64,000 nucleotides of DNA from Chloroflexota bacterium. Its GTDB lineage: Bacteria; Chloroflexota; UBA11872. The stretch lies in NCBI GenBank assembly GCA_022820025.1, contig JAJEGF010000059.1, positions 1-64,000 on the forward strand. Reading direction: 5' to 3'. Below are positions 1 to 9,208 of this stretch, one piece after another. Both the position numbers and the translations under genes were made by a program. The first letter of the stretch is position 1. Each line of letters starts with the position of its first letter. Under the pieces are notes generated by a model. The model was not told the DNA's origin. It saw only the letters and a list, made by a program, of their open reading frames with translations, and did no database searches.

Positions 1-52
1 GCTGCCACCCTCACCCCAGCCCTCTCCCTCAAGGGAGAGGGAGCAAGAGCCG
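1..52 (+). repeat. palindromic REP/MITE-like repeat (partial, copy 1)
   Basis: The stretch contains ACCCTCACCCC, then a hairpin of CCCTCTCCC and GGGAGAGGG, then AGCAAGAG. The same core recurs at about 6336-6376, with related copies at 6238-6297 and inverted at 11587. The rest of the gap up to 239 holds no convincing gene. The element is probably a dispersed noncoding repeat, and its left part may lie outside the window. Confidence 0.7.
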
Positions 53-239
53 GCCCTGGCGAGGACCAGGCAAGTCTTGCAGGGGTCTCCTGTGGAGGAG
101 AAAGACGAAGGCCCGCGCCGGAGTGAAGGGAACGGCCAACGTGACCCACTACCCAACGCGCAGGCCTTCCTCAGGTGCGGGCGGATGGGCGGTTTAGGAG
201 TTCGCGGGCTGAGAACGATGGCGGTGGGGGCGGGGGCGC

Positions 240-1613
240 TCAGTCCGCCGCGATTGCCTGGCGCAGCTCGGCGGCGACGCGCAGGGCGCGGGCGGCTTGC
301 TGCGAGGCCTGGCGGGCGCTGTCGCCGGTGTAGCGCACGGGGTCCAGCATCTGCGCCAGCCGCTCCGCGCCCAGGCGCGCGGCGATTTCCTCGTCCTTCG
401 CGAGCAGGGAGGCGAACGACGTCCCGCCGGTGGCGGCCTCCTGCGCGGCCTCGTAGATGACGTCGTGGGCACGCTGCCGCCCTATCTCACGCCCCAGTTC
501 CAGCATCAGGCTCTCCGACATGATCAGTCCGCCCGAGAGTTCGAGGTTCTGCCGCATCCGCTCCGGGAAGACGCGCAGCCCCCGGGCCACGTCGAGCAGC
601 CGCACGAGGATGTCGCCGGTCAGCTCAACCGCCTGCCGCAGCGCGCGATCGATCATCATCGAGCGGCTGCCGTCGGCCTCGTGGTCGCCGAGCATTGCCT
701 CGATGGCGAGCGGGACCAGCGATCGCAGGTGCGTCTCGTCGGCGATGATGTCCACGCAGAGCTTGGGATTGCGCTTCTGGGGCATGGTGCTGCTGCCGAC
801 GGCGCCGGGCGGCACGGGCTCCTCGACCTCCGCGAACTCCTCGGCCATCAGCGTGCGCACCTCGCGCGCGGCCTTCCCGCAGCTCGTCCCGAGCATGGCG
901 AGGGCGAGGACGTATTCCGTCAGGTGGTCGTAGATCGTGCGGCCGGGCAGCGGCATCGAGCCGAGCCCAAGCAATTCGCCCATCCGCTGCTGCAGCGCGG
1001 CGCCGTGGCACTGGAAGGAGGCGGCCGTGCCCGCGCCGCCGCCGAGCATCGCGACGAAGGCGCGCGGCTCCAGCTGCCCCAGCCGCTGCGCGTGGCGGCA
1101 CAGCTCGTCGATCCACACCGCCACCTTCGCCCCGAACGTGGAGGGCACGGCGTGCTGCCCGTGGGTGCGGCCGGCGATCGCGTCGTCCTTGGTGCGTTCG
1201 GCGAGTGACGCGAGCGCCTCAAGCAAGTCGGCAAGCTCGGCAAGGACGATGCGGTGCGCCTTTCGCAGCTGCAGGAGGTTGCCCGTCTGGGTGATGTTCT
1301 GCGTGGTCGCTCCCCAGTGGACGTGGCCGCCGGCGTCGCCCTCGCAGAGCCGGTCGAGCTCCCAGACGAGCGGCACCAGGCCGTGCCCGGTGACTCGCAG
1401 CCCCTCGGTGACGCGCTCGAGGTCGAACAGCTCGAGGTGTGCCTTGCGCTCGATCTCCGTGGCGGCGGCCTCGGGGATCATCCCGATCTCCGCCTGCGCC
1501 CGGGCCAGCGCCGCCTCGACGTCGAGCCAGGCCTGCCAGCGCGCCTGCTGCACGAACAGCGCCCGGATGCCGGGGTCGCGGACGCTCAGCGCGGACGGTC
1601 GTTCTTCGCTCAT
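240..1613 (-). CDS. fumarase/aspartase-superfamily lyase (PurB/PcaB-like)
   Basis: A 457-residue protein of the all-helical fumarase II/aspartase/adenylosuccinate lyase superfamily, which catalyses beta-elimination of fumarate-type products. The superfamily signature GSSTMPQKRNP lies at about residue 281. The region containing TTQNITQTGN (about 103-112) and the THGQHAVPSTFG block (about 153-164) are the other two conserved active-site segments. The length fits adenylosuccinate lyase and 3-carboxy-cis,cis-muconate cycloisomerase, and the class cannot be settled by eye. The HGQHAVP segment and the C-terminal domain lean towards the PurB/PcaB branch. It stands alone, with no purine or aromatic-catabolism genes beside it, so a secondary lyase role is possible. 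A solo insertion-sequence end lies about 80 bases upstream of its ATG. Confidence 0.85.
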   Translation of the reverse strand: MSEERPSALSVRDPGIRALFVQQARWQAWLDVEAALARAQAEIGMIPEAAATEIERKAHLELFDLERVTEGLRVTGHGLVPLVWELDRLCEGDAGGHVHWGATTQNITQTGNLLQLRKAHRIVLAELADLLEALASLAERTKDDAIAGRTHGQHAVPSTFGAKVAVWIDELCRHAQRLGQLEPRAFVAMLGGGAGTAASFQCHGAALQQRMGELLGLGSMPLPGRTIYDHLTEYVLALAMLGTSCGKAAREVRTLMAEEFAEVEEPVPPGAVGSSTMPQKRNPKLCVDIIADETHLRSLVPLAIEAMLGDHEADGSRSMMIDRALRQAVELTGDILVRLLDVARGLRVFPERMRQNLELSGGLIMSESLMLELGREIGRQRAHDVIYEAAQEAATGGTSFASLLAKDEEIAARLGAERLAQMLDPVRYTGDSARQASQQAARALRVAAELRQAIAAD

Positions 1614-1691
1614 CGGGTGCTCCTTGGACGCGCGGCGATGCTACGCGATCAGCCTCGAATGGCGCCGGCCCACACCCTCGCGGCTTCCCAA

Positions 1692-1742
1692 TGTGTTCAT
1701 CATGTCTCCGAACGGGTGTCCATGATGTCGCCGGTCTACACA
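1692..1742. mobile_element. solo IS481-family terminal repeat
   Basis: Read on the minus strand, the segment begins TGTGTAGACCGG and continues through ACACCCGTTCGGAGACATGA. It matches almost base for base the terminus at 11536-11586 that adjoins a transposase fragment. No transposase lies near it: to its left is the lyase gene and to its right mutL. The rest of 1614-1907 shows nothing I recognise. It is best read as the footprint of a lost IS copy. Confidence 0.75.
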
Positions 1743-1907
1743 CAAGAAGGAGTGAGCAGTGAGACGGGAGGAGGGGAAACTGCTGGGACGGTCGGGTGCT
1801 GGGGCTTTGTGGTTCGACTCGCCCTTCCGAAAGACTCCAGGGCGGCTCACCACGAACGGGAGGCTGTGGTTGCGGCCTGGGGGGCGAGGGGCATGTGCAG
1901 GGGTGGC

Positions 1908-3626
1908 TCAGGTGCGGCCGAATTCGCGGTCGAGGAGTTCGCGGCTGAGGAGGATGACGGTGGGGCGGCCGTGGGGGCAGGTGATGCCGAGGTCGCAGGC
2001 TTCGAGGTCGCGGATGAGGGCATTCATCTCGTCGAATGTCAGGGGACCTCCGGACTTGACGGCGGCGCGGCAGGCGAGGGACCAGCGGAGGCGGTCGGCG
2101 GCGGCGAGGCGCTGGAAGTCGGGGGTCTGGGCTTCGGCGACGACCTCACGCAGGTAGGTGGCGGCGTCGATGCTGCCGAGGGCCGAGGGGACGGCGCGGA
2201 GCAGCCAGGCGGCGGGGCCGAAGGGGGTGACGTCGAAGCCGAGGCGCTGGAGATCGTCGGCGTGGGAGGCGACCCAGTCGCTTTCCTCGGCGCTGAGTTC
2301 GACGCTGGTTGGATCCAGGAGTTGTTGGGTGGGGGCGTCGGCGGCGTGGCCGAGGCGCTCGAAAAGGACGCGTTCGTGGGCGGCGTGCTGGTCGATGAGA
2401 TAGAGGCCGCGTGGTCCGGCGGCGACGATGTAGGTGTTTTCGACCTGTCCAAGGGGGCGCATGACGGGGGAGCGGAGGCCGAGGGCGGGTTCCGGCTCCT
2501 GGTCGTTTGGCACCGTGGGCGGCCCGCCGCCAGCGCCGAGGTGGCGAGTGGGCGGAGGCGAGCCCGTTTGCCAACGGGCGCCGTCGGCAGGGAAGAAGAA
2601 CTGGTCGACGACGGGGCGGTCGAGGCGGGCGGGAGCGATTTCGGTGGAGGACGCGAGGGCGCGACGGACGGTGGCGGAGAGGCGGCGGAAGACTTCACCG
2701 GAGCGGCGGAAGCGGACTTCGGCCTTGGAGGGATGGACGTTGACGTCGACTTCCTCGGGGGGAATGGTCAGGTTCAACACCATCACAGGGAAGCGGCCGG
2801 TGGGCATGACGCTGCGGTAGGCCTCGCTGACGGCGGCGGAGAGGAGACGGTCGCTGACCCAGCGGCCGTTGACGAAGAGGGCGATATCGGCGCGGGACGA
2901 GCGCTGGAGGTGGGGTTGGGAGATAAAGCCGTCGATGCCGAGGGTCTGGCCGGGCGGGAGTTCGATGAGCTGATCGACGAGGGTTGCGCCGTAGATGGCG
3001 AGGAGGGCGTTGCGGAGGTCGCCGTCGCCGGGGGTGCGGACGCGCTCGCGGTGGCCGTCGTGAAGCCTGAACGCGACGTGGGGGTGGCCGAGGGCGGCGC
3101 GGGTGACGGCGGCGACGATGTGACCGAGCTCGGTGCGCTCGGCCTTGAGGAACTCGAGGCGGGCCGGGATGGTGCGGAAGAGGCCGCGGACGGTGACCCG
3201 GGTGCCGCGAGCGCCGCCGACGAGGCGTTCCTCGATGACGAGCTCGTCGCGGGCCAGGACTTCGCGGCCGGGTTGGCCCTCGGCGGTGACGGATCGCAGC
3301 GACAACTCGGCCACAGCGGCGATGCTGGCGAGGGCCTCGCCGCGGAAGCCCAGGGTCTGGATGCGGGCGAGGTCGTCGACGGAGCTGAGCTTGCTGGTGC
3401 TGTGGCGCTCGACGGCGAGGGCGACCTGGCCGGGCGGGATGCCGCAGCCGTCGTCGGCGATCTCGATGAGCGCCTTGCCTCCCTGTTCGACCGAGACGTC
3501 GATGCGGCGGGCGCCGGCGTCGAGGGCGTTGTCCAGGAGTTCGCGGACGACCGAGGCCGGTCGTTCAATGACTTCGCCGGCGGCGATCTTGCCGCTGATT
3601 TCCGGCGGGAGGCGCCGGATGCTCAC
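1908..3626 (-). CDS. mutL: DNA mismatch repair protein MutL
   Basis: A 572-residue GHKL ATPase that couples MutS mismatch recognition to strand incision. The N-terminal ATPase shows ELLDNALDAGA (about 29-39; more commonly ELVENSLDAGA in the family), DDGCGIP and GFRGEALASI. The C-terminal dimerisation domain carries DQHAAHERVLFE, which fits the metal-binding DQHA(x)2E(x)4E motif of endonuclease-proficient MutL proteins, followed by the CPHGRPT motif near the end. This MutL should therefore nick DNA itself, as expected in bacteria without MutH. Its ATG overlaps the mutS stop codon by four bases, so the two genes are translationally coupled. The length is slightly short but within the normal bacterial range. 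Confidence 0.97.
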   Translation of the reverse strand: MSIRRLPPEISGKIAAGEVIERPASVVRELLDNALDAGARRIDVSVEQGGKALIEIADDGCGIPPGQVALAVERHSTSKLSSVDDLARIQTLGFRGEALASIAAVAELSLRSVTAEGQPGREVLARDELVIEERLVGGARGTRVTVRGLFRTIPARLEFLKAERTELGHIVAAVTRAALGHPHVAFRLHDGHRERVRTPGDGDLRNALLAIYGATLVDQLIELPPGQTLGIDGFISQPHLQRSSRADIALFVNGRWVSDRLLSAAVSEAYRSVMPTGRFPVMVLNLTIPPEEVDVNVHPSKAEVRFRRSGEVFRRLSATVRRALASSTEIAPARLDRPVVDQFFFPADGARWQTGSPPPTRHLGAGGGPPTVPNDQEPEPALGLRSPVMRPLGQVENTYIVAAGPRGLYLIDQHAAHERVLFERLGHAADAPTQQLLDPTSVELSAEESDWVASHADDLQRLGFDVTPFGPAAWLLRAVPSALGSIDAATYLREVVAEAQTPDFQRLAAADRLRWSLACRAAVKSGGPLTFDEMNALIRDLEACDLGITCPHGRPTVILLSRELLDREFGRT

Positions 3627-6166
3627 GAGCGGAGGGTGCGCTGGAGCTCGTAGAGCGCGGTGAGGGCGTCGAGCGGGGCGAGTTGCTCCAAGTCGAGGGC
3701 ACGGAGGTCGTCGAGGACGGGGTGTTCGGGCGGCGGAAGAAGGCTGAGCTGGGTGGGCGACGGGCGGCCGTTGGACTGGGTTTCGAGGTCACTGAGGATG
3801 GCGGCGGCGCGGCGGATGATGGTGGAGGGGAGGCCGGCCATTTCGGCGACGTGGACGCCGAAGCTGCGGTCGGCGCCGCCGGGGGTGATGCGGCGCAGGA
3901 AGACCACCTGGCCGTCCTGCTCGATGGCCGAGGCGTTGAGGTTGTGAACGCGGGGGAGCAGGTCGGCCACGGCGGTGAGCTCGTGGTAGTGGGTGGCGAA
4001 GATGGTGCGGGCGCGGAGGCGCGGGTGGTTGTGCAGGTGCTCGATGACGGCGCGGGCGACGGAGATGCCGTCGTAGGTGCTGGTGCCGCGGCCGATTTCG
4101 TCGAGGACGATGAGGCTGCGGGGGGTGGCCTGGGCGAGGATGGCGGCGAGTTCCAGCATCTCGACCATGAAGGTGCTGGCGCCGGCGGCGAGGTCGTCGT
4201 GGGCGCCGACGCGGGTGAAGATGCGGTCGACGATGCCGATGGAGGCGCGGGCGGCGGGGACGAAGCTGCCGACCTGGGCCATAAGGACGATCAGGGCGAC
4301 CTGGCGCAGGTAGGTGGACTTGCCGGCCATGTTGGGGCCGGTGAGGACGGCGATCTGGCGCTCGGCCGGATCGAGGATCGAGTCGTTGGGGACGAAGCGT
4401 TCGTGCCGGGCGAGTTCGACGACGGGGTGGCGGCCGGATTCGATGTCGAGGGAGTCGCCGTCGTTGAGGTCGGGGCGGACGTAGCCCTGGCGCTCGGCCA
4501 CCTCGGCGAGGCTGGCGGCCACATCCAGCGCGGCGAGGGCCAGGGCGGTGCGCTGGAGCGAGGGGCCGTCGGCGCTGAGACGTTCGACGATTTCGTCGAA
4601 GAGCGTGCGTTCGAGTTCAGCGATGCGTTCCTCGGCGCCGAGGACGCGGGATTCGTACTCCTTGAGTTCGGGGGTTACGTAACGCTCGGCGTTGGCGAGG
4701 GTCTGGCGGCGCTGGTAGGCGTTGGGGACCTGCTCGCTGTGGGCGCGGCCGACTTCGAGGTAGTAGCCGAAGACGCGGTTGTAGCCGACCTTGAGGCCGC
4801 GGAGGCCGGTGGTTTCGCGCTCGCGGCGTTCGAGGCCGGCGATCCAGCCCTTGGCTTCGGCGGCGGAGTCGAGGACGCGGTCGAGTTCGGCGCTGTAGCC
4901 GGGGCGGATGATGCGTTCGCCCCGCTCGGTGACGGCGCGGGCGATGAGGGCGCGGGCTTCGGTGCAGGGATCCAGGGCGTCTCGAAGATTGGTGAGGGCC
5001 GGCTGCTGGTTCTCGAGCAACTCGCGCAGGTCGGCGACGGCGTCGAGGGCCGAGGCGAGGTGGCGTACGTCCGAGGCGGAGACGGCGCGGCGGACCACGC
5101 GGTTGGCGAGGCGTTCGAGGTCACCGACGCGATCGAGAAGGGTCTGGGTGCGGCTGCGCAGTGCGGAGTCGTCGAGCATGGCCTGGAGGCGATCCAGCCG
5201 GGATTCCAGGCGGGTGCGGTCGACTAGAGGGCGGTTGAGTTGCTCGCGGAGGCGGCGGGCGCCCATGGGGGTGTGGGTGCGGTCGAGGACCGCGAGCAGG
5301 CTGCCTTCGCGGCGTGCGTCGCGGCCGGCGGTCTCGAGTTCGAGGTTGCGGCGGGTGAAGGCGTCGAGCTCCATGTAGTCGGCCGTGCCGTAAACGTGGA
5401 CGCCGGTGAGGACGTGGAGGGCGGAGGGGTCGGTGTCCTCGACGTAGCGCAGCAGGACGCCAACAGCGTGGGTAGCGAGCGGACGGCCCTGGAGGCCGAG
5501 GCCTTCAAGATCGCGGACGCCGAAGTGGCGCCGCACCATTTCGCGACCGGCGGTGGGATCGCCGAGCCAGGCCTGGTCGTCCTGGGGGACGCCGGCGGGG
5601 ATCTCGCCGTCGGGGAGTCCCAGGGTGAGGGTTTCACGGGCGCCGATGCGAGCGAGTTCGCGGGCAAGCGCTTCGCGGCTGGCCTCGCAGGAAGCCAGGT
5701 CGCCGGTGGTGATGTCGGCGTAGGCCAGGCCGCGGGCATCGCCATCGCCAACGGCTACGGCCAGGTAGTTATTGGCTTCAGGTTGGAGCCAGTCCTCGTC
5801 AACCACGGTACCGGGGGTGATGACGCGGGTGACCTTGCGTTCGACGAGGCCGCGGCCCACCTCGCCGACCTGGTCGCAGACGGCGACGCGCAGGCCGGCC
5901 TCGATGAGGCGACCGATGTAGGTGGGGGCGGCGTGGTAGGGGACGCCGCACATGGACACCCGGTTGCCTTTCCCGAACTCGCGAGAGGTGAGGACGATCT
6001 GGAGGACGGCGGCGGCGCGTTCGGCGTCTTGGTCGAACATCTCGTAGAAGTCGCCGAGGCGATAGAGCAGGATCGCGTCGGGCTGCTGCTGTTTTATGTC
6101 AAGATACTGACGCCGCAGGGGCGTCAGTTTCGGCTCGGCTGGCGTCGGCCGCCTCCCCTCACGCAC
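3623..6166 (-). CDS. mutS: DNA mismatch repair protein MutS
   Basis: An 847-residue mismatch sensor. The N-terminal domain has the mispair-wedging Phe and hydrogen-bonding Glu in GDFYEMF (about residues 37-43). The clamp/lever core follows. The C-terminal ABC-type ATPase has Walker A GPNMAGKST, a Walker B segment IVLDEIGRGTSTYDG, and the helix-turn-helix dimer segment FGVHVAEMAGLP. Everything expected of a MutS1 is present and the length is typical. It is the first gene of a mutS-mutL operon on the minus strand. Upstream lies the palindromic repeat cluster at 6238-6384, so the promoter is probably in the about 70-base gap between that cluster and the start codon. Confidence 0.98.
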   Translation of the reverse strand: MREGRRPTPAEPKLTPLRRQYLDIKQQQPDAILLYRLGDFYEMFDQDAERAAAVLQIVLTSREFGKGNRVSMCGVPYHAAPTYIGRLIEAGLRVAVCDQVGEVGRGLVERKVTRVITPGTVVDEDWLQPEANNYLAVAVGDGDARGLAYADITTGDLASCEASREALARELARIGARETLTLGLPDGEIPAGVPQDDQAWLGDPTAGREMVRRHFGVRDLEGLGLQGRPLATHAVGVLLRYVEDTDPSALHVLTGVHVYGTADYMELDAFTRRNLELETAGRDARREGSLLAVLDRTHTPMGARRLREQLNRPLVDRTRLESRLDRLQAMLDDSALRSRTQTLLDRVGDLERLANRVVRRAVSASDVRHLASALDAVADLRELLENQQPALTNLRDALDPCTEARALIARAVTERGERIIRPGYSAELDRVLDSAAEAKGWIAGLERRERETTGLRGLKVGYNRVFGYYLEVGRAHSEQVPNAYQRRQTLANAERYVTPELKEYESRVLGAEERIAELERTLFDEIVERLSADGPSLQRTALALAALDVAASLAEVAERQGYVRPDLNDGDSLDIESGRHPVVELARHERFVPNDSILDPAERQIAVLTGPNMAGKSTYLRQVALIVLMAQVGSFVPAARASIGIVDRIFTRVGAHDDLAAGASTFMVEMLELAAILAQATPRSLIVLDEIGRGTSTYDGISVARAVIEHLHNHPRLRARTIFATHYHELTAVADLLPRVHNLNASAIEQDGQVVFLRRITPGGADRSFGVHVAEMAGLPSTIIRRAAAILSDLETQSNGRPSPTQLSLLPPPEHPVLDDLRALDLEQLAPLDALTALYELQRTLRS

Positions 6167-6237
6167 TGCCGGACAAAAACCGAACTTTGACTCAGCCTAG
6201 CACCGGGCGATGGGTCGCCCTGGTCCGCCCAATAGAG

Positions 6238-6384
6238 AGACCTTTGCGTAACCCGAGGGCGGTTGCCCGGAAGACCCTCACCCCAACCCTCTCCCAGAGG
6301 CGACCTTTGCGAAACCCTGGCGTGGTTGCCCGGAAGACCCTCACCCCAACCCTCTCCCACGGGGAGAGGGAGCAAGAGGGGCCC
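6238..6384 (+). repeat. tandem pair of REP/MITE-like repeats
   Basis: Two direct units repeat with a 63-base period. Each contains CCTTTGCG, GGTTGCCCGGAAGACCCTCA and CCCCAACCCTCTCCC. The second unit extends into the GGGAGAGGG hairpin arm and AGCAAGAGG, as in copy 1 at the window start. The cluster sits between mutS and the truncated cobT, where the missing 5' half of cobT would be expected. Confidence 0.85.
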
Positions 6385-6454
6385 CGCTCTTGAAGGCGCG
6401 GGGCGTTTTGCAAAGGTCCCAGGAGAGCGAGCAAGAGCGGCCTCGGCTTCGAGA

Positions 6455-7207
6455 ATGAGGGACGCTGTAGCAGCGGGCTCCCTGCCGGTACAGCCCGACC
6501 TGCGGGTTGTGGCGCCCGGGCGCGGGACCAAGGACATGACGCGGGGACCGGCAATGCGTCGGGCCCAGGCGGAGGCGTGCGTGGAGGCCGGGATCGAGCT
6601 GGCGGGGGCCGCCGCCGAGCGGGGTGCGCAGGTGATTGCGACGGGCGACATGGGGATCGGAAATACCACGGCCGCCAGCGCCATTACGGCCGCGCTGACC
6701 GGTGCGTCGTCGCGTGAGACCACGGGGCGGGGGACGGGTCGCACCGACCGGGAGTTGGAACACAAGATTGCGTGCGTGGAACGTGCACTGGACGTGAACC
6801 GGCCGGATCCGGACTGCGGGCTGGACGTGCTGACGAAGGTAGGCGGCTTCGAGATCGGGGTGCTGGCCGGGGTGGTGCTGGGCGGGGCGCTGGCGCGGCG
6901 GGCCGTGGTATTGGATGGGTATGTCTCGGGGGCCGCCGGGTTGATTGCCGCGAGTTTGTGTCCCACGGTGCTGGACTACGTCATTGCCGGACACCAATCG
7001 GCCGAGCCCGGACATCGCATTGCGCTGCAGCACACGGGGCTTCAGCCATTGCTCAATCTGGACATGCGACTGGGCGAGGGCACGGGGGCGCTGCTGGCGA
7101 CGGGGCTGGTTGAGAGCGCGGCCGCCTGCCTAGCCGAGATGGCGACGTTTGAGGAAGCCGGCGTTTCGGACCGCGAGTCGGCGGACGCCGCTGGTTCGAC
7201 GGCGTGA
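6455..7207 (+). pseudogene. cobT: CobT, N-terminally truncated (nicotinate-nucleotide:DMB phosphoribosyltransferase)
   Basis: CobT makes alpha-ribazole phosphate, the precursor of the cobalamin lower ligand. Homology begins abruptly at about 6482 (QPDLRVVAPGRGTKDMTRGP) and runs to the normal C-terminus. It includes the GDMGIGNTT loop and the GEGTGA segment that holds the catalytic Glu of the family. A complete CobT is about 350 residues; here roughly the first 110 are missing, including the region that helps bind the base. The upstream DNA is palindromic repeat instead. An ATG at 6455 would give a 250-residue product. The downstream cobS start overlaps the stop (GTGA), so the operon structure survives. 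I judge it a decayed gene unless a second full copy exists elsewhere. Confidence 0.8.
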
Positions 7208-7965
7208 AGGGTCTGCGGCTGGCCATCGGTTTTCTAACCGTGTTGCCAGTGGGGGCTGTTCACCCGGGACCAATGAGCGCCGCGAGGGCCTACTTCCCGC
7301 TGGTTGGACTCGGGCTGGGCGGGCTTGTGGCCGGGCTGGATCTTGCGGCCAGCCAGGTGTTGCCGCCGGCGGTGGTGGGGGCGTTGCTGGTCGCGGGACT
7401 GCTGGTGCTGACCCGCGCTCTGCACACCGAGGGGTTCCTGGATTCGTGCGACGGGTTACTGGGTGGGCGCGACCGCGAGTCGCGGCTTGCCATCCTGCGC
7501 GACTCGCACGTGGGGGCGTTTGCGGTGGTGGGCGGCGTGAGCCTGTTGTTGCTGAAGTGGACGCTGCTGGTCGGGATCCCGGAACCTGAACGGCTTGGAC
7601 TTCTGGTCCTGTTTCCCTGCCTGTCGCGCTTTGCCATGGTCGCCGCGATGTCCGTATTCCCATACGCCCGGACGCAGGGACTCGGCACGGCGTTTCAGGT
7701 TGGAGCCGGCTGGCGTCAATTCGCCTTTGCGCTGGTGACGGCTGCCGTCGCCGCCGGGCTGATGCTTGGATTCGCCGGGCTGGTGTTGCTGGCGATCGCG
7801 ACCGGGGTTGCCCTTGGGCTGGGGCTGTGGTTCAGGCGAATACTCGGCGGGATGACCGGCGACACGTACGGGGCGACCAATGAAGTCGCGGAGGTTGCGG
7901 TCCTGCTGGCTGGACTCACGCTGATTCAACTGACGCCGGGGATTGCCGGCGCACCGTTCTGGTAG
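7204..7965 (+). CDS. cobS: adenosylcobinamide-GDP ribazoletransferase (cobalamin synthase)
   Basis: A 253-residue polytopic membrane protein that joins adenosylcobinamide-GDP to alpha-ribazole (phosphate) in the last steps of B12 assembly. The metal-binding family motif is seen as LHTEGFLDSCDGLLGG (about residues 78-93). The second motif, GMTGDTYGATNEVAE, lies near residues 218-232. Six or more hydrophobic helices alternate through the rest. The GTG start overlaps the end of cobT by four bases, and the cobC-like gene follows seven bases after the stop, indicating one operon. It looks intact although the cobT before it is truncated. Confidence 0.95.
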   Translation: MKGLRLAIGFLTVLPVGAVHPGPMSAARAYFPLVGLGLGGLVAGLDLAASQVLPPAVVGALLVAGLLVLTRALHTEGFLDSCDGLLGGRDRESRLAILRDSHVGAFAVVGGVSLLLLKWTLLVGIPEPERLGLLVLFPCLSRFAMVAAMSVFPYARTQGLGTAFQVGAGWRQFAFALVTAAVAAGLMLGFAGLVLLAIATGVALGLGLWFRRILGGMTGDTYGATNEVAEVAVLLAGLTLIQLTPGIAGAPFW

Positions 7966-7971
7966 GCGCAG

Positions 7972-8610
7972 ATGGGAAGGTGGTATCTCGTGCGACACGG
8001 CGAGACCGAGTGGAATCGGACGGGCCGGATGCAAGGGCACCTGGGTGTGCCGCTGAACGCCGAAGGCCGCCACCAGGCAACGCGGTTGGCCGGACGGCTG
8101 CGGAATGTCGAGTTCGGGGCGGTGTATTGCAGCGACCTGCCACGCGCGGCGGAGACCGCGCGGATCATCGCCGCCGGGCGCGACCTGGCGATCAGCGACG
8201 AAGCGGACCTTCGCGAGTTTTCGTACGGCGAGTGGGAAGGGCTGACGCTGGAGGAAGTCGAGATGCGCTATCCGGGAGTGCTCGCCGAGCGGATTGAGGC
8301 CGGAGGAAACATGGGATGGTCAGCACCCGGCGGCGAAAGTGCCATCGATGCGCTCCACCGGGTGCGCCGCTTCAGCACGCGCGCGCACGCCAGTCTTGAC
8401 GTTGGGGAGAACATTCTGGTCGTGGCGCACGGCGGCACTCTGCGCGCCCTTGTGGTCTGTCTGCTGGACCTGGCGGACACCGACTTCTGGAAGTTCCACG
8501 TCGACAACACCGCGCTCGCGATCGTCAACGATCACGACGGCAGCCGCGTGCTGGCGTCATGGAACGACACGAGCCACCTGGCATCCGCTGATGCGACGGG
8601 TCCGGAATGA
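7972..8610 (+). CDS. histidine phosphatase (CobC-like alpha-ribazole phosphatase)
   Basis: A 212-residue protein of the histidine phosphatase superfamily. The catalytic LVRHGETEWN motif is at residues 6-15, the second catalytic His is in VVAHGGTLRA (about 150), and the acid region is REFSYGEWEG. Flanked by cobS and cobU, with its stop overlapping the cobU ATG, it is most likely the alpha-ribazole-5'-phosphate phosphatase of the nucleotide-loop pathway. On sequence alone a broad phosphoglycerate-mutase-like phosphatase cannot be excluded; the operon position is the main argument for the specific role. Confidence 0.85.
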   Translation: MGRWYLVRHGETEWNRTGRMQGHLGVPLNAEGRHQATRLAGRLRNVEFGAVYCSDLPRAAETARIIAAGRDLAISDEADLREFSYGEWEGLTLEEVEMRYPGVLAERIEAGGNMGWSAPGGESAIDALHRVRRFSTRAHASLDVGENILVVAHGGTLRALVVCLLDLADTDFWKFHVDNTALAIVNDHDGSRVLASWNDTSHLASADATGPE

Positions 8611-9158
8611 GCAATCGCCTGACCCTTGTGCTGGGCGGGGTTCGCGCCGGAAAGAGCCGTTACGCGCAGGAGTTGGCGCAAGGCGGCGGCCGAGTGCTGT
8701 ACGTGGCCACGGCCGAGGCGGGGGACGAGGAGATGGCCGCGCGGATCCAGGCGCACCGGGAGGAGCGGCCGTCAGCCTGGGCGACGGTGGAGGAACCGAT
8801 CGGCGTCGTCGGGGCGCTCGAGCCGCTATTGGTGAGTTTCGACACCGTGCTGATCGACTGCCTGACGCTGTGGGTCAGCAACCTGCTGCTCCAAGACCCT
8901 GACGACGGTGAGGTGCTGGCCAACATCCAGACTCGGGCTCGCCGTCTTGTCGATCTCTACGAGCAGAGCAACTCCGCGTGGATTGTCGTCAGCAACGAGG
9001 TCGGGCTCGGCGTGATACCGGCAACCAGGCTGGGACGCGACTACGCCGATGCCCTGGGGCGAGTCAACCAGCAGTTCGCCGCCGCGGCGGATGAGGTGAT
9101 CGTGATGTTTGCGGGGTTGCCGGTGAGCCTAAAGGCGCGCGGCCTCGAGAACCGATGA
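8607..9158 (+). CDS. cobU: adenosylcobinamide kinase/guanylyltransferase
   Basis: A 183-residue bifunctional enzyme that phosphorylates adenosylcobinamide and transfers GMP to it. The P-loop GGVRAGKSRYAQ is at residues 10-21, with ALVLIDCLTLWVSNLL-type and VSNEVGLGVIP motifs further on, all diagnostic of CobU/CobP. The ATG overlaps the preceding phosphatase gene (ATGA). It is the last gene of the plus-strand cob operon; the next gene runs towards it from the other strand. It appears complete. Confidence 0.95.
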   Translation: MSNRLTLVLGGVRAGKSRYAQELAQGGGRVLYVATAEAGDEEMAARIQAHREERPSAWATVEEPIGVVGALEPLLVSFDTVLIDCLTLWVSNLLLQDPDDGEVLANIQTRARRLVDLYEQSNSAWIVVSNEVGLGVIPATRLGRDYADALGRVNQQFAAAADEVIVMFAGLPVSLKARGLENR

Positions 9159-9208
9159 AACGCCGGCGGGTGGCCGCGCGCAGCCGGTGCGAATCGGGCG
9201 GACCTCGG

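Noticed and set aside
1254-5227. Very long plus-strand open frames (799 and 514 residues) opposite mutL and mutS
   Set aside because: Their products are Gly/Ala/Val/Asp-rich low-complexity strings, the mirror of GC-rich coding on the other strand; mutS and mutL are unmistakable.
6167-6454. Cobalamin riboswitch ahead of the cob genes
   Set aside because: I looked for a B12-box-like segment and structured leader; only palindromic repeats are visible.
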